Positions 16,990 through 28,438 of a DNA stretch of 64,000 bases are shown in pieces; positions within the stretch are counted from its first letter, which is position 1, and every line of letters starts with the position of its first letter. Under the pieces are notes generated by a model, which saw nothing but the letters and a program-made list of their open reading frames with translations, made no database searches and had not been told where the DNA came from. The translations under genes and the position numbers were made by a program. The stretch is from Pseudoroseicyclus tamaricis (GTDB lineage: Bacteria > Pseudomonadota > Alphaproteobacteria > Rhodobacterales > Rhodobacteraceae). The stretch is from NCBI RefSeq assembly GCF_012070395.1, contig NZ_JAAFYS010000002.1, positions 930,001-994,000 on the forward strand, in the 5' to 3' direction.

Positions 16990-19116
16990 TCACTCCTCCA
17001 TCAGCACCGAAGACAGAGGCGCGAAGTCCACCTGCTGCGCCCGGTTGGCCGTCTGCCAGAGCGTCAGGGCGGAGACGGTGTCCGGCCGGAGCCGGCCCAT
17101 CAGCACCGTCCCCGACTCGCGGCGGGTCTGGAAGGCGGCCTGGTCGAGGAAGCGGCGGATGACGCGGGCGTCCTGCCCCTCGCCGTCGAGATCGCGGTAG
17201 ACCACTGCTGCCGGCACCCCGGCCGAGGCGGCGAGGCGGGGGCCCGTTCCCAGCCCCTCGTCCATCGTCACGAACCCCCGGCCCTCGTCCGCCAGCCGGG
17301 CCAGAACCTGCTCCGCCACCGCCTCGCGGCCGGCGATGCCACCGGCGTCGACCAGCGCCACCGCCTCCGGCAGAGCGCGGAAGATCGCCTCCAGCGCCAC
17401 CTCGGCATCCTGCGGCGTCGCCCCGGCCGGCAGGCGGGCGATGGCGGCGACCTCGTAGCCGGCGGCGCGCCAGCGCTCCATCGCCTCGGCGGCGTCGTCG
17501 CGGCTGGGGTCGATGAGGATCGTCACCGGCACGTCCGCCTGCGCCAGCGTCTCCGGCGGCAGGCTGCCGTCGTCGTAGAGGAGCACGCTCATCAGCGGCA
17601 GCGCGCCGGGGGTGAAGGGCGCGCCGTAGGCCTCCAGCGCCGTCGCGGGGGGCGCGGCCTCGACCGCCGCCTCCTCGGGCTCGGCCTCTGCGCTGCCCAG
17701 CCGCCGGACCGGCGGGCCGGAGCCGGAGCCCGGCAGGCCGCCGCCGCTGCCCGTGCGGGCGATGACGAGGGGGCGCGTCTCCTCCTCTTGGGCCGGCGCG
17801 GGGGGCGGCGGCTCGACCTCGGCCACCGGCGCGTCGGCTTCGGGGACGGACGGGGCGTCGGGGGCATCCTGTGTCGCCTCGGCGACGTCGGGGGCCGGAA
17901 GCGTCTGAGGGATCGCGCCCGCGGAGGCGCCGGGCGCCGTCTCGGGCGAGTCGTCGACGATCACCGGGCCCGGCGGCGGGGCGGAGCGGGTGGCGACGGC
18001 GAGGTCCGCCTCGCGCTCCGGCAGGGCCGGCGGCGGGCTCTGCGGGCTGGGCAGGACAGGCGTCTCGCCGCTGCCGGAGAGGCCCGGCTCCGCCGTCGCC
18101 AGCGCCTGCCCGGCCGGCAGCTCGGGCACCGGGAGCGCCGCCGCCTCGCCCGCGACTGGCGCCGGCAGCGCGCTGACCTCCGGCGCCGCCTCGCCGCCCG
18201 GCGCGACGGGCAGGACAGGCGCGCCGAGCTGGGGCACCTCGGCCTCGTCCAGCGCTGCCATGACCTCCGCCTCCTCCGCCTCCGGCAGGCCGGGCTGGCC
18301 CGGGGCGGCGGGCATCTCCGGGCCGTCGGCGACGGGAGACGAGAGGCTGGCCACCTCGGGCGCCGCCTCCTGCCCCGGCTCCGCCGGGCGCACGGGCTGG
18401 GCGAGCGAGGGCGGCGCGGCGTCCCCGCCTGCCACCTCCGGCCCCTCCGCCCCCTCAGGCGAGCCGGGCAGAGCCGGGACGTCGGGTGTCGCGGCGGCGG
18501 GCGCCGGGGCGCGGGAGATCTCCGGCACATCCTCGCCGCCCGGCTCCGCCGGCCCTTCGGGCCGGGTGAGCCGGGCGGCGTCCGGCGTCACCTCGACGGA
18601 GGGCGCCGCCTCCTCGCCCGGGGCGGCGAGCGCCTCCGGCGCCTCCCCGAGAGCCTGCTCCGGCGGGCTCGCGGGGCGCGGGGCGGCGGGGGGCGTGGAC
18701 GCCACCTCCTCCGCCGGCGCGGCGGGGCCGAGGCTGGGCGCCTCGGGGCGGGGCGCCACAGAGCCCTCCTCCTCCAGGGGCGCCAGGCTCTCGCCCTCGC
18801 CCATGTCGCCTTCAGGCGCGGCGGGCGCGCTGTCCGCCTGCGGGCGGGCGGGGGCTTCGCCCCCTTCCGGCTGCGCCTCGGGCGCCAGCGCCTCCGGCGC
18901 CGGGGGCGGCGCGCTCTCTGGCGGGGCGGCGGTGGGGGACGGAGCCTCGATGGCGGCGCCCTCCTCGGGCGGCGGGGCGGCCGTGGGGGCGGCGACCTCC
19001 GGCGGGGCCGGCGGGGCATTGCCCGGCGGCGGCGCCCCGGCGACGGAGGCGACGACGAGCGCGCCGCCGCCGACGATCAGCCCGAACAGAATCCCGGTGA
19101 GCACACCGCGTAACAC
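16990..19116 (-). CDS. Divergent polysaccharide deacetylase family protein with long disordered region
   Basis: A 708-residue envelope protein. An N-terminal membrane anchor (about 4-25) is followed by some 430 residues of Ala/Pro/Glu/Gly-rich sequence without predicted fold. A C-terminal domain of about 240 residues (from [18 protein letters not shown]) is of the divergent polysaccharide deacetylase (YibQ-like) type, with [16 protein letters not shown] and the [10 protein letters not shown] helix. The zinc triad of classical deacetylases is not evident, so enzymatic activity is uncertain. Start GTG 19116 has GGGAGG six bases upstream. It converges with nuoF and diverges from trpG. Confidence 0.8.
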   Translation of the reverse strand: MLRGVLTGILFGLIVGGGALVVASVAGAPPPGNAPPAPPEVAAPTAAPPPEEGAAIEAPSPTAAPPESAPPPAPEALAPEAQPEGGEAPARPQADSAPAAPEGDMGEGESLAPLEEEGSVAPRPEAPSLGPAAPAEEVASTPPAAPRPASPPEQALGEAPEALAAPGEEAAPSVEVTPDAARLTRPEGPAEPGGEDVPEISRAPAPAAATPDVPALPGSPEGAEGPEVAGGDAAPPSLAQPVRPAEPGQEAAPEVASLSSPVADGPEMPAAPGQPGLPEAEEAEVMAALDEAEVPQLGAPVLPVAPGGEAAPEVSALPAPVAGEAAALPVPELPAGQALATAEPGLSGSGETPVLPSPQSPPPALPEREADLAVATRSAPPPGPVIVDDSPETAPGASAGAIPQTLPAPDVAEATQDAPDAPSVPEADAPVAEVEPPPPAPAQEEETRPLVIARTGSGGGLPGSGSGPPVRRLGSAEAEPEEAAVEAAPPATALEAYGAPFTPGALPLMSVLLYDDGSLPPETLAQADVPVTILIDPSRDDAAEAMERWRAAGYEVAAIARLPAGATPQDAEVALEAIFRALPEAVALVDAGGIAGREAVAEQVLARLADEGRGFVTMDEGLGTGPRLAASAGVPAAVVYRDLDGEGQDARVIRRFLDQAAFQTRRESGTVLMGRLRPDTVSALTLWQTANRAQQVDFAPLSSVLMEE

Positions 19117-19253
19117 TGCAATCCTCCCGCCTCTGGCTTATCGGCCGCCCCGCGCCGGCCCGCCGCTTGACGCCCGGCCCGCCGGGGGGCCATGTTGCGC
19201 CGACTTTACCCCCGTCGCCCACCCCCGGGCCAGACCAGAATTGCCGGACCCTC

Positions 19254-19847
19254 ATGCTGCTGCTCATCGATAACTACGACAGCTTCACCTACAACCTCGT
19301 CCACTACCTCGGCGAGCTTGGGGCGGAGGTCGCCGTGCGCCGCAACGACGCGCTGAACGTGCAGGAGGCGATGGCGATGCGCCCCTCCGCCATCGTCCTA
19401 TCCCCCGGGCCCTGCGATCCCTCACAGGCCGGCATCTGCCTCGCGCTGACCGAGGCGGCGGCGGAGACGCGCACGCCGCTCCTCGGCGTCTGCCTCGGCC
19501 ACCAGTCGATCGGGCAGGCCTTCGGCGGCAAGGTGGTGCGCTGCCACGAGATCGTGCACGGCAAGATGGGCCGCGTCTCCCACACGGGCGAGGGGGTCTT
19601 CGCCGGCCTGCCCTCCCCCTTCCTTGCGACGCGCTACCACAGCCTCGTCGTCGAGCGGGAGAGCCTGCCGGAGTGCCTCAAGATCACCGCCGAGCTGGAG
19701 GATGGCACCATCATGGGCCTCGCCCACCGCGAGCTGCCGATCCACGGGCTGCAGTTCCACCCCGAGAGCATCCGCTCCGAGCACGGGCACCAGCTGCTGA
19801 AGAACTTCCTCGACGGCGCCGAGGCGCAGGCGACGGTGGCGGCATGA
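19254..19847 (+). CDS. trpG: Anthranilate synthase, glutamine amidotransferase component
   Basis: Supplies ammonia from glutamine to anthranilate synthase for tryptophan synthesis. The 197-residue class-I amidotransferase has its catalytic triad: Cys80 in [10 protein letters not shown], and His169 and Glu171 in [10 protein letters not shown]. The N-terminal [16 protein letters not shown] is typical TrpG/PabA. The trpE partner is not in the window; in this position, next to trpD, TrpG is more likely than PabA. The stop overlaps the trpD start (ATGA). The open frame reaches further upstream, but ATG 19254 is the family start. Confidence 0.95.
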   Translation: MLLLIDNYDSFTYNLVHYLGELGAEVAVRRNDALNVQEAMAMRPSAIVLSPGPCDPSQAGICLALTEAAAETRTPLLGVCLGHQSIGQAFGGKVVRCHEIVHGKMGRVSHTGEGVFAGLPSPFLATRYHSLVVERESLPECLKITAELEDGTIMGLAHRELPIHGLQFHPESIRSEHGHQLLKNFLDGAEAQATVAA

Positions 19848-20866
19848 GCGACCGGATGAAGGGGCTGATCTACGCCGCCTCCGAGGGGCCGCTCTCCCGC
19901 GCGCAGGCGGAGGAGGCCTTCGGTCTGCTCTTCGAGGGCGCGGCGACGCCGGCGCAGATGGGCGGCTTCCTGATGGCGATGCGGGCGCGGGGGGAGAGCG
20001 TCTCCGAATATGCCGCCGCCGCGCAGGCGATGCGCGAGCGCTGCATCGCGGTGCGGGCGCCCGAGGGCGCGATGGACATCGTCGGCACCGGGGGCGACGG
20101 CAAGCACACGCTCAACATCTCCACCGCTACGGCCTTCGTTGTGGCCGGCGCCGGGGTGCCGGTGGCCAAGCATGGCAACCGCAACCTCTCCTCCAAGAGC
20201 GGCACGGCGGATGTGCAGACGGCCATGGGCATCAACGTCATGGTCGAGGCGGAGGTCGTGCAGCGGGCGCTGGACGAGATCGGCATCGGCTTCATGATGG
20301 CGCCGATGCACCACCCGGCGATGAAGCATGTCGGCCCCGTCCGGGCGGAGCTCGGGACGAAGACGATCTTCAACATCCTCGGCCCCCTGACCAACCCCGC
20401 CGGGGTGAAGCGCCAGCTCACCGGCGCCTTCGCCATCGACCTGATCTTCCCGATGGCCGAGACGCTCCAGCAGCTCGGCACCGAGAAGGCGTGGCTCGTC
20501 CACGGCTCGGACGGGACGGACGAGATCTCCATCTCCGGCCCCACCGCTGTCGCGGCGCTGGCGAACGGCAAGATCACCTCGATGGAGGTGCACCCCGAGG
20601 ATGCCGGCCTGCCGGAGCATCCGTTCAAGGAGATCATCGGCGGCACGCCCGAGGAGAACGCCGTCGCCTTCCGCGATCTGCTGGACGGCGCCCCAGGCGC
20701 CTACCGCGACGCGGTGCTACTCAATGCCGCGGCCGCTCTGGTGGTCGCCGACAAGGCCGGCTCGCTCAAGGAGGGCGCCGAGATGGCCGCCGAGAGCATC
20801 GACTCCGGCGCCGCGAAGGCCAAGGTCGAGGGGCTGGCCCGCATCACCTCCGCCGCCGGGGCGTGA
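19844..20866 (+). CDS. trpD: Anthranilate phosphoribosyltransferase
   Basis: Transfers phosphoribosyl from PRPP to anthranilate, the second step of tryptophan synthesis. The 340-residue protein contains the PRPP/metal motif [16 protein letters not shown] and the glycine-rich [13 protein letters not shown] segment near residues 110-125, plus the [10 protein letters not shown] loop. Coupled to trpG by ATGA and to the uracil-DNA glycosylase gene by GTGA. Confidence 0.96.
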   Translation: MSDRMKGLIYAASEGPLSRAQAEEAFGLLFEGAATPAQMGGFLMAMRARGESVSEYAAAAQAMRERCIAVRAPEGAMDIVGTGGDGKHTLNISTATAFVVAGAGVPVAKHGNRNLSSKSGTADVQTAMGINVMVEAEVVQRALDEIGIGFMMAPMHHPAMKHVGPVRAELGTKTIFNILGPLTNPAGVKRQLTGAFAIDLIFPMAETLQQLGTEKAWLVHGSDGTDEISISGPTAVAALANGKITSMEVHPEDAGLPEHPFKEIIGGTPEENAVAFRDLLDGAPGAYRDAVLLNAAAALVVADKAGSLKEGAEMAAESIDSGAAKAKVEGLARITSAAGA

Positions 20867-21540
20867 GCGCGCCCGCCCTCGCGGGCTGGGAGGATCTCGC
20901 CTTCTGGCAGACAGGCTGGCCCGCCGTCTCCGCCGCCCTCGCGGCGGAGGAGCGGCAGATCCTGCCCCCCGCGCCGCAGATCTTCGCCGCCCTCGATCAC
21001 CTGCGGCCCGAAGACGTCCGCGTCCTCATCCTCGGGCAGGACCCGTACCCGACGCCCGGCCACGCCCATGGCCATGCCTTCTCGGTGGAGCCGCACGTGC
21101 GGCCCCTGCCCCGCTCCCTCTCCAACATCTTCAAGGAGATGCAGGGCGATCTCGCCTGCTGCCCGGCCACGGGGGACCTGCGCCACTGGGCCGATCAGGG
21201 CGTGATGCTGCTCAACACCGCCCTCACCGTTCCGGCCGGAGAGGCGGGCGGCCACGCCAGGCTCGGCTGGCTGCCGCTAGTGCGGGAGGTCGTCGCCCGC
21301 GTCTCCACCCGGCCCACCGCCTTCCTCCTCTGGGGGAAGACGGCGCAGAAGCTGGGGGCGGACGAGATCCGCCCCGGCGAGCACCTCGTCATCGAGACGG
21401 CGCATCCCTCGCCGCTCTCCGCCCGGCGAGGGTTCTTCGGCTCCCGCCCCTTCAGCCGCGTCAACGCCTGGCTGGCGGCGCGGGGCGAGGCCGAGATCGA
21501 CTGGGCGGGGCCGCTTCCCTCCGCCCCCGGGGAGGAGTAG
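20863..21540 (+). CDS. ung: Uracil-DNA glycosylase, family 1
   Basis: Removes uracil from DNA in base-excision repair. The 225-residue protein has the water-activating motif GQDPYP (58-63, Asp60), [16 protein letters not shown] and the Leu-loop [18 protein letters not shown] (from His181). Family-1 enzymes normally read GQDPYH; here Pro63 replaces that His. The GTG start at 20863 overlaps the trpD TGA (GTGA), so it is coupled to tryptophan genes although its role is unrelated. The gene stands between trpD and trpC, which are usually adjacent in this group. Confidence 0.92.
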   Translation: MSAPALAGWEDLAFWQTGWPAVSAALAAEERQILPPAPQIFAALDHLRPEDVRVLILGQDPYPTPGHAHGHAFSVEPHVRPLPRSLSNIFKEMQGDLACCPATGDLRHWADQGVMLLNTALTVPAGEAGGHARLGWLPLVREVVARVSTRPTAFLLWGKTAQKLGADEIRPGEHLVIETAHPSPLSARRGFFGSRPFSRVNAWLAARGEAEIDWAGPLPSAPGEE

Positions 21541-21549
21541 GAGGGCTGC

Positions 21550-22356
21550 ATGGATATTCTCGACAAGATCAAGGCTTACAAGCTAGAAGAGGTCGCCGCC
21601 CGCAAGGCCGAGACGCCGCAGGCGGAGATCGAGGCGCGCGCCGCCGCCGCCCCGCCCGTGCGCCCCTTCGCCGAGGCGCTGCAGGGCGCCATCCGCACCG
21701 GCTACGGCCTCATCGCCGAGGTGAAGAAGGCCAGCCCCTCCAAGGGGTTGATCCGGCCGGAGTTCGACCCGCCGGCACTGGCCCGCGCCTACGAGGCAGG
21801 CGGCGCCACCTGCCTCTCCATCCTCACCGACGGCCCGTCCTTCCAGGGCAAGGAGGCGGACCTGATCGCCGCCCGCGAGGCCGTCTCGCTGCCCGTGCTG
21901 CGCAAGGACTTCCTCTACGATCCGTGGCAGGTGGCCGAGGCGCGGTCGATCGGGGCCGATTGCATCCTCATCATCATGGCCTCCGTCTCCGACGATCAGG
22001 CCGAGGAGCTGGAAAGCGCCGCCCGCCACTGGGGCATGGACGCGCTGATCGAGGTGCATGACGAAGCGGAGCTGGAGCGCGCCGTCAAGCTCTCCTCCCC
22101 GCTGATCGGCGTGAACAACCGCAACCTGCGCACCTTCGAGACCGATCTGCAGACCACCCGCACCCTCGCCCGCCGCGTCCCCGCGGACAGGACGATCGTG
22201 GCCGAGAGCGGCATCTTCGAGCCCGCCCACATCCAGGATCTCGCCCAGTATGGCGCCCGCTGCTTCCTCGTCGGCGAAAGCCTGATGCGGCAGGAGGATG
22301 TCGAGGCGGCGACCGAGGCGCTGCTGACCGTGCCTGCCTCCATGGGGGGGCTGTGA
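21550..22356 (+). CDS. trpC: Indole-3-glycerol-phosphate synthase
   Basis: Closes the indole ring in tryptophan synthesis (CdRP to indole-3-glycerol phosphate). The 268-residue TIM-barrel has [11 protein letters not shown] (substrate Lys and phosphate site) near residue 57, [11 protein letters not shown] near 117, [11 protein letters not shown] near 186 and VAESGIF near 217. Start ATG lies nine bases after ung. moaC begins immediately after the stop codon. Confidence 0.97.
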   Translation: MDILDKIKAYKLEEVAARKAETPQAEIEARAAAAPPVRPFAEALQGAIRTGYGLIAEVKKASPSKGLIRPEFDPPALARAYEAGGATCLSILTDGPSFQGKEADLIAAREAVSLPVLRKDFLYDPWQVAEARSIGADCILIIMASVSDDQAEELESAARHWGMDALIEVHDEAELERAVKLSSPLIGVNNRNLRTFETDLQTTRTLARRVPADRTIVAESGIFEPAHIQDLAQYGARCFLVGESLMRQEDVEAATEALLTVPASMGGL

Positions 22357-22824
22357 ATGCTCAGCCATTTCGACCAGAAGGGCGAGGCGCACATGGTCGA
22401 TGTCTCCGAAAAGGAGGTGACGACGCGCGAGGCCCGGGCCATCGGCCACGTGAAGATGACGCCGCAAGCCCTTGATCTGGCGCGGCAAGGCACGGCTAAG
22501 AAGGGCGACGTCATCGGCACCGCCCGCCTCGCCGGCATCATGGCCGCCAAGCGCACGGCCGATCTCATCCCCCTCTGCCACCCGCTGCCGCTCTCCCACG
22601 TCTCCCTCGCCATCGAGGCCGACGAGGCGCTGCCGGGCCTCAGGCTCGAAGCGACGGTGCGCACCACCGGGCGCACCGGGGTGGAGATGGAGGCGCTGAC
22701 CGCCGTCTCCGTCGCCGCGCTGACGCTCTATGACATGCTGAAGGCCGCCGAGAAGGGGATGGAGATCGGGGAGATCCGCCTCGCCTACAAGTCGGGCGGC
22801 AAATCCGGGACATACGAGGCGTGA
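22357..22824 (+). CDS. moaC: Cyclic pyranopterin monophosphate synthase
   Basis: Second step of molybdenum cofactor synthesis, forming cPMP. The 155-residue MoaC shows the conserved [20 protein letters not shown] and the active-site block [14 protein letters not shown], followed by [11 protein letters not shown]. The ATG directly follows the trpC stop with no gap. The N-terminus matches the family start [16 protein letters not shown]. It is coupled to moeA by GTGA. Confidence 0.97.
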   Translation: MLSHFDQKGEAHMVDVSEKEVTTREARAIGHVKMTPQALDLARQGTAKKGDVIGTARLAGIMAAKRTADLIPLCHPLPLSHVSLAIEADEALPGLRLEATVRTTGRTGVEMEALTAVSVAALTLYDMLKAAEKGMEIGEIRLAYKSGGKSGTYEA

Positions 22825-23996
22825 TCACGGTCGCCGAGGCGCTGGAGCGGCTTTTCGCCCTCGTCACGCCGCTGCCGGCCGAGGAGGTGCCGCTCACGCA
22901 GGCTGCCGGCCGTGTCCTCGCCCGCCCCATCGCCGCCCGCCGCTCCCAGCCGCCCTTCGCCGCCTCGGCGATGGACGGCTATGCCGTCCGGCAGGCGGAT
23001 GTCGCGGAGGGCGCGCGGCTGAACGTGATCGGCGAAAGTGCCGCGGGGCACGGGTTTTCCGGCACGCCCGCGGCGGGGGAGGCTGTGCGCATCTTCACCG
23101 GCGCGCCGGTGCCGGAAGGCGCCGACATGGTCATCCTCCAGGAGGACGTCACGCGCGAGGGCGATGTGATCACGCTCTCCTCCGCCGCTGGCCAAAGCGT
23201 CAACATCCGCCCCGCCGGCGCCGATTTCGGCCCCGGTGACAGCCTCTCGGCTCCGCGCCGCCTCTCCTCAGCGGACATCGCGCTGGCCGCGGCGATGAAC
23301 CATGGCACGCTGCCGGTCACGCGCCGGCCGGAGGTCGCCATCATCGCCACGGGTGACGAGTTGGTGGCGCCCGGCGAAGAGCCGGGCCCCGACCAGATCA
23401 TCGCCTCCAACACCTACGGGCTTTACGCGCAACTTCAGGCGCTTGACGCCCTTCCCCGGCTCCTGCCCATCGCGCGCGACAACCTCGACTCGCTGGCCAT
23501 CGCCTTCCGCCTCGCCGAAGGGGCCGATCTTGTGATCACGGTCGGCGGGGCTTCTGTCGGGGACCATGATCTCGTCGGCGAGGCCGCCGCTGGCGCCGGG
23601 CTCGACCGCAGCTTCTGGAAGGTCGCCATGCGCCCCGGCAAACCGCTGATGGCGGGGCGGATGGGCGACGCGATGCTGCTCGGCCTGCCGGGCAACCCCG
23701 TCTCCGCCCTCGTCTGCGGGCAGGTCTTCATGGCGCCGGTGATCGACGCCATGCTCGGCCTGCCGGCCCGCTCGGCCCGCCGCCGCATCGCCCGTCTCGC
23801 CGCGCCGCTGGCCGCCAATGGCCCGCGCGAGCATTACCTGCGCGCGCAGACGGGGCCGGAGGGGGTGACGGCCTTCTCAAAGCAGGATTCCTCGCTCCTC
23901 TCCGTCCTCTCCGATGCCGATTGCCTCATCGTGCAGCCGCCGAACGACCCGGCGCGCCCCGAAGGGGCGGAGGTGGAGATCGTGCCGCTCAACTAG
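22821..23996 (+). CDS. moeA: Molybdopterin molybdenumtransferase
   Basis: Inserts molybdenum into adenylated molybdopterin. The 391-residue MoeA has the N-terminal [15 protein letters not shown] motif, a central [15 protein letters not shown] segment, the MoCF-binding motif [12 protein letters not shown] and [14 protein letters not shown] start overlapping the moaC TGA. It is the last gene of the trpG-to-moeA run; the lexA promoter begins within five bases of its stop. Confidence 0.96.
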   Translation: MITVAEALERLFALVTPLPAEEVPLTQAAGRVLARPIAARRSQPPFAASAMDGYAVRQADVAEGARLNVIGESAAGHGFSGTPAAGEAVRIFTGAPVPEGADMVILQEDVTREGDVITLSSAAGQSVNIRPAGADFGPGDSLSAPRRLSSADIALAAAMNHGTLPVTRRPEVAIIATGDELVAPGEEPGPDQIIASNTYGLYAQLQALDALPRLLPIARDNLDSLAIAFRLAEGADLVITVGGASVGDHDLVGEAAAGAGLDRSFWKVAMRPGKPLMAGRMGDAMLLGLPGNPVSALVCGQVFMAPVIDAMLGLPARSARRRIARLAAPLAANGPREHYLRAQTGPEGVTAFSKQDSSLLSVLSDADCLIVQPPNDPARPEGAEVEIVPLN

Positions 23997-24000
23997 GCGG

Positions 24001-24029
24001 TTGACACAAAACAGGAACACTTGTAGAAC
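24001..24029 (+). promoter_or_regulatory. lexA promoter with alphaproteobacterial SOS box
   Basis: GAAC-N7-GAAC at 24015-24029 (GAACACTTGTAGAAC), the direct-repeat LexA site of alphaproteobacteria (GTTC-N7-GTTC on the other strand). It lies inside a promoter with -35 TTGACA (24001-24006), a 17-base spacer and -10 TAGAAC (24024-24029), so bound LexA would cover the -10 element. This predicts autorepression of lexA. Confidence 0.85.
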
Positions 24030-24061
24030 ATTGCCCAAACGAGCCGGCAATGAGGCACCCC

Positions 24062-24766
24062 ATGCTGACGCGCAAGCAACTGGACTTGCTGGAATTCATC
24101 CACAAAAGGGTGCAGCGCGACGGCGTTCCCCCCTCCTTCGACGAGATGAAGGAGGCGCTGGATCTGCGCTCCAAGTCCGGCATCCACCGGTTGATCACAG
24201 CGCTGGAGGAGCGGGGCTTCATCCGCCGCCTCGCCCACCGGGCCCGCGCGCTGGAAATCGTCAAGCTCCCCGAGGCGCTGGAGCAGCGGCTGGCGGCGGA
24301 GGCGAAGGTCGTCTCCATGCCGCGCCGCGCCTCCCCCCGCCCGGCTCCCGAACAGCCGCGGACCCCTGCCGCCTCCCCCGCCGCCGCGATGGAGCTGCCG
24401 GTCATGGGACGCATCGCCGCCGGTGTGCCGATCGCCGCCATCAGCGAGGTCTCCCACCAGGTTGCCGTGCCGCAGGCCATGCTCGGCCATGGCGCCCATT
24501 TCGCGCTGGAAGTGCGCGGCGATTCGATGATCGGCGCCGGTATCCATGACGGCGACATCGTCGTCATCTCCGAGACGGACAGCGCCGACGATGGCGACAT
24601 CGTCGTGGCGCTGGTCGACGAGGAGGAGGCGACGCTCAAGCGCATGCGCCGCAAGGGCGGCATGGTCGCGCTGGAAGCGGCAAACCCGGCCTACGAGACG
24701 CGGATCTACCGCGGTGACCAGGTGCGCGTTCAGGGCCGGCTCGTCGGACTTATCCGCTCCTACTGA
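24062..24766 (+). CDS. lexA: SOS repressor LexA
   Basis: Represses DNA-damage genes and self-cleaves when RecA filaments form. The 234-residue protein has an N-terminal winged helix ([13 protein letters not shown], recognition helix around [16 protein letters not shown]), the Ala120-Gly121 cleavage site, Ser155 in RGDSMIGAG and Lys193 in EATLKRM. ATG 24062 is preferred over ATG 24050 because GAGG precedes it and the family starts at MLTRKQ. Its stop overlaps the convergent comEC by seven bases. Confidence 0.96.
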   Translation: MLTRKQLDLLEFIHKRVQRDGVPPSFDEMKEALDLRSKSGIHRLITALEERGFIRRLAHRARALEIVKLPEALEQRLAAEAKVVSMPRRASPRPAPEQPRTPAASPAAAMELPVMGRIAAGVPIAAISEVSHQVAVPQAMLGHGAHFALEVRGDSMIGAGIHDGDIVVISETDSADDGDIVVALVDEEEATLKRMRRKGGMVALEAANPAYETRIYRGDQVRVQGRLVGLIRSY

Positions 24767-26862
24767 GCCACCAGCAGGCCGGCGATCCTCGGCGCTTCCT
24801 CCGGTTCCGGGCGCGGCCCCTGCCGCGTCCACGGGCGCAGGCCTGCATGGGCGCCGGCCGTTTCGATAACCAGCTCGCCGGCCTCGCCTACTCTCAGGGC
24901 CAGCGCTCCGGTGCGCCTCAGGCGCAGAAGATCGTAGGTCTCGCAGGGCCTGCTCCCCGGCACCTCGACATTGGCGATGAGGATCGCGGCGCCGCCGCAT
25001 CCCTCCAGCGCCCCAAGTGCCCGTGTCCCTCGCACCTGCAGGATGGGGGTGTCCGCCAACGTCAGCCGCACCGTCCCGTCCCGCTCCGGCAGGGCGCCGA
25101 GAGCCCAGAGGTCCGCCCGCTGCGCCAGCGTCCCGTCGTTCTCCAGCCAGATGCCGGCCGCGTAGCTGTCGGTGCGCTCGCGGCTCATCGCCCGGCCCTC
25201 CGCCGTCATCAGGCCGAGGAGGCCCCCGCTATCCGAGACGAGCAGCGCCGGCCGCTCCGCCCCCTGCCAGAGCAGCGCCGCCACGGCCATGGGCGCCAGC
25301 CCGGCCCAGCGGCCCCGCCCCTGCCAGAGCGCCAGTATCAGCCCGCCCGCGGCGAGGAGCGGCAGCACGAGGGGGGGCGGCGACGGCACGCCCCCCACGG
25401 CCCCGTCCATCGAGGTGATCCCCTCCGCCACCGCGAGGATCCAGCCCGAGCCCACGGCCATCATGGCGAGGCCCGCCGCCTCCAGCCCCAGTGGCGCCAG
25501 CAGCGCCGTCATGACCGCCCCCGGCATGACGAGAAGGCCCATGGCCGGCACCGCCAAGAGGTTCGCCAGCAGCCCGAAGAGCGCCACGCGGTTGAAATGC
25601 GCCGCCGCCACCGGCGCCGTCGCCAGCCCCGCGACGAGCGATGACATCGCCAGCAGCAGCGCCGGCATTGCCCATCGCCAGAGCCGCCCCCGCCGCGCCA
25701 GCCGCATCGGCGAGGCCGCGCCGAAGACGGCCACGAGCGCGACGACGGCCGCGAAGGACATCTGGAACCCCGCGTTGACGAGGCTCTCGGGCCGCAGCAC
25801 CAGCACCAGCGTCGCCGCCACGGCCACGGCCCGCATCGAGATAGCGCGCCGGTCGAGGAGCACCGCGACCAGCGCCACGGCGGCCATGATAAAGGCCCGC
25901 TCCGTCGGCACCGCGCGCCCGGCCAGCGCGAGGTAGGCGGCCGCCGCCGGCAGGGCCGCCAGCGCCGCCAACTTTTTCGTCGACAGACGCAGCGCCAGCG
26001 GCGGGATCAGCGCCAGCCCGCCCCGCACCAGCGCGAAGACGAAGCCGGTCAGCAGCCCCATGTGCATCCCCGAGATCGCCACGAGGTGGTAGAGGTTCGC
26101 CCCCCGGAGCGCATCCGACGCGGCGGGGGTGAGGCCCGAGCGGTCCCCCGTCGTCACCGCCGCCGCGAAGCCGCCCGGGTCCCCCGGGATGCGGGCGCGC
26201 ATCCAGGCGGAGATGGCGTGGCGGGCGCGGGCGAGCGGCAGGGCGCCCTCCTCCGCCGGCTCTAGCAGCAGCACGGGGGCGCGGGTGTAGCCGAGGGCGC
26301 CCAGCCGGTCGAACCATGCGTGGCGGCGGAAGTCGAAATCCCCCGGCTCGGCGGGGCCGGAGGGGGGCGAGAGGTGGGCGGTGGCGATGACGCGCTGTCC
26401 CGGCTCCGGTGCCAGCCAGTCCATCGGGCCGAAGAGGGAGATGCGCACGCGCGCCGGCGTCCGCCCCGGTGACATGTTGCGCAGCACCACCTCGTCCAGC
26501 AGCAGGCGCGGCGCCTCGCTGGCGGAAATGTCCACCGCCAGCACGCGGCCCTCCACCGGGCCGTAGTAGCGAAAGCCGAGGACCGGCGCCTCGACGGCGC
26601 GCACCCGAGCCCCGGCGAGCCCGGCGCCGAGCGCCACCAGCGCCAGCGCCGTGGCCAGCGGCGCCAGCCCCGGCCCGAGCGCCCTCACCGACGCGAGGGC
26701 CGCGAGGCCGACGGCCGCGATCAATCCCCAGCCGGCCAGCGACGGTTCCACCGGCGCCGCGAGGTAGAGCCCGATGCCAAGGCCGAGGAAGACCGGCACC
26801 CATGTCATCAGGTGGCCCCGCTGGCGGAGCAGGGCCGCGCCCGGATCAACCCAGCGGTGCAC
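24760..26862 (-). CDS. comEC: ComEC/Rec2-family DNA uptake channel
   Basis: Inner-membrane channel thought to carry single-stranded DNA during natural transformation. The 700-residue protein has an N-terminal membrane region, an OB-like periplasmic segment (about 100-200) and the competence domain with [14 protein letters not shown] and [12 protein letters not shown] followed by many helices. A beta-lactamase-like C-terminal domain with HxHxDH is absent, which also occurs in other alphaproteobacteria. The start is a GTG at 26862; an internal ATG at MTWVPVFLG is an alternative. Convergent with lexA and divergent from gltX with 76 bases between. Confidence 0.9.
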   Translation of the reverse strand: MHRWVDPGAALLRQRGHLMTWVPVFLGLGIGLYLAAPVEPSLAGWGLIAAVGLAALASVRALGPGLAPLATALALVALGAGLAGARVRAVEAPVLGFRYYGPVEGRVLAVDISASEAPRLLLDEVVLRNMSPGRTPARVRISLFGPMDWLAPEPGQRVIATAHLSPPSGPAEPGDFDFRRHAWFDRLGALGYTRAPVLLLEPAEEGALPLARARHAISAWMRARIPGDPGGFAAAVTTGDRSGLTPAASDALRGANLYHLVAISGMHMGLLTGFVFALVRGGLALIPPLALRLSTKKLAALAALPAAAAYLALAGRAVPTERAFIMAAVALVAVLLDRRAISMRAVAVAATLVLVLRPESLVNAGFQMSFAAVVALVAVFGAASPMRLARRGRLWRWAMPALLLAMSSLVAGLATAPVAAAHFNRVALFGLLANLLAVPAMGLLVMPGAVMTALLAPLGLEAAGLAMMAVGSGWILAVAEGITSMDGAVGGVPSPPPLVLPLLAAGGLILALWQGRGRWAGLAPMAVAALLWQGAERPALLVSDSGGLLGLMTAEGRAMSRERTDSYAAGIWLENDGTLAQRADLWALGALPERDGTVRLTLADTPILQVRGTRALGALEGCGGAAILIANVEVPGSRPCETYDLLRLRRTGALALRVGEAGELVIETAGAHAGLRPWTRQGPRPEPEEAPRIAGLLVAQ

Positions 26863-26938
26863 TTGTTCTCAGCTCCCCGAGCCTCTATCCCGCTCCTGCC
26901 GAGCCTCGTCCCGGATGGTGAATGAAAGGTTAACTCTC

Positions 26939-28342
26939 ATGGCCCAACCCGAGGTCGTCACCCGCTTCGCCCCCTCGCCCACCGGCGCGCTGCATATCGG
27001 CGGCGCCCGCACCGCGCTGTTCAACTGGCTCTTCGCCCGTGGGCGCGGCGGCAAGTTCCTGCTGCGGATCGAGGATACCGACCGCGCCCGCTCCACCCCC
27101 GAGAACACCGCCGCCATCCTCGACGGGCTGACGTGGCTGGCGCTGGACTGGGACGGCGAGCCCGTCTCGCAGGCCGCCGGTGCCGCCCGGCATGCCGAGG
27201 TGGCGCAGGAGCTGCTGGCCAGGGGCGCGGCCTACAAGTGCTTCTCCACGCAGGAGGAGATCGAGGCCTTCCGCGAGCAGGCCCGCGCCGAAGGCCGCTC
27301 GACCCTCTTCCGCTCGCCGTGGCGGGATGCCGACCCGGCCACCCACCCCAATGCGCCTTACGTCATCCGCATCAAGGCACCGCGCGAGGGCGAGACGGTG
27401 GTGGACGATCAGGTGCAGGGCCGCGTGACGCTCAAGGCCGCCGAGCTCGACGACATGGTGCTGCTGCGCTCCGACGGCAGCCCCGTCTACATGCTCGCCG
27501 TGGTGGTGGACGATCACGACATGGGCGTGACCCACATCATCCGGGGCGACGATCACCTGACCAACGCCTTCCGCCAGAAGCTCATCTACGACGCGATGGG
27601 CTGGGACCTGCCGGTGATGGCGCATATCCCGCTGATCTTTGGGCCCGACGGCAAGAAGCTCTCCAAGCGCCACGGCGCCACGGGGGCGGCGGAGTACCGC
27701 GCCATGGGCTACCCGGCGGCGGGGATGCGCAACTACCTCACCCGGCTCGGCTGGTCCCATGGGGATGACGAGTTCTTCACCGACGCGCAGGCGCGCGAGT
27801 GGTTCGACCTCGGCGGGATCGGCAAGTCCCCCTCCCGGTTCGACACCAAGAAGCTGGAGAACCTTTGCGGCCAGCAGCTCGCCATCGCGGACGATGCCGC
27901 ACTGCTGCAAGAGCTGGAGGACTTCCTCGCCGCGACCGGCGCTCCGGCCCTGTCGGAGCCCGAGCGGGAGGCGTTGGGGGCGGCGGTTCCGGTGGCCAAG
28001 CAGGGCGCCAAGCTACTGCCGCAAGTCCTTGAAAAGGCGCAGTTCGCGCTCGTCTCACGCCCGCTGGAGCCCGACGAGAAGGCGCAGAAGGCGCTCGATC
28101 CGGTATCCCGTGGTATACTGGCTGAATTGACGCCGCAGCTGCAAGATGCTAGCTGGTCCCGCAGCGATCTCGAGGAGGTGGTGAAGGCTGTCGCAGAGGC
28201 ACATGGGCTCGGGCTCGGCAAGCTGGCCGCCCCCCTGCGTGCCGCCCTCGCAGGCCGCGCCACCAGCCCGAGCGTGTTCGACATGATGATGGTCCTCGGC
28301 CGCGACGAATCCCTCGCCCGCATTGCCGATCAGGCCGCGTGA
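26939..28342 (+). CDS. gltX: Glutamyl-tRNA synthetase
   Basis: Charges tRNA with glutamate. The 467-residue class-I synthetase has the HIGH-type motif HIGG at 19-22 ([11 protein letters not shown]) and the KMSKS-type motif KLSKR at 240-244. It lacks the four-Cys zinc knuckle of the E. coli enzyme. The frame continues upstream, but ATG 26939 is the family start, with GAAAGG nine bases before it. Alphaproteobacteria often have two GltX paralogues, one favouring tRNA-Gln; which one this is cannot be told from sequence alone. Confidence 0.95.
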   Translation: MAQPEVVTRFAPSPTGALHIGGARTALFNWLFARGRGGKFLLRIEDTDRARSTPENTAAILDGLTWLALDWDGEPVSQAAGAARHAEVAQELLARGAAYKCFSTQEEIEAFREQARAEGRSTLFRSPWRDADPATHPNAPYVIRIKAPREGETVVDDQVQGRVTLKAAELDDMVLLRSDGSPVYMLAVVVDDHDMGVTHIIRGDDHLTNAFRQKLIYDAMGWDLPVMAHIPLIFGPDGKKLSKRHGATGAAEYRAMGYPAAGMRNYLTRLGWSHGDDEFFTDAQAREWFDLGGIGKSPSRFDTKKLENLCGQQLAIADDAALLQELEDFLAATGAPALSEPEREALGAAVPVAKQGAKLLPQVLEKAQFALVSRPLEPDEKAQKALDPVSRGILAELTPQLQDASWSRSDLEEVVKAVAEAHGLGLGKLAAPLRAALAGRATSPSVFDMMMVLGRDESLARIADQAA

Positions 28343-28438
28343 CAGAAAACCTTTGCCCCTTTGCGTCACGCTGGGGGCAGAAGAGTCTGGTTGAGGCCCT
28401 GCTCCCCTCGGGGCGGCCTTAAGCATAAGGGGATGAAC

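Noticed and set aside
13319-16993. 1224-codon open frame on the minus strand across nuoE-nuoF and the region after it
   Set aside because: It is antisense to two certain genes and runs through the fold-back repeat. Composition is that of a shadow frame.
16921-19113. 730-codon plus-strand frame opposite the deacetylase gene
   Set aside because: The minus strand has a membrane anchor and a recognisable domain; this frame is low-complexity Arg/Gly only.
24760-26862. A larger competence gene cluster around comEC
   Set aside because: Neighbours are lexA and gltX, with no comEA, pilus or DNA-processing gene in the window.
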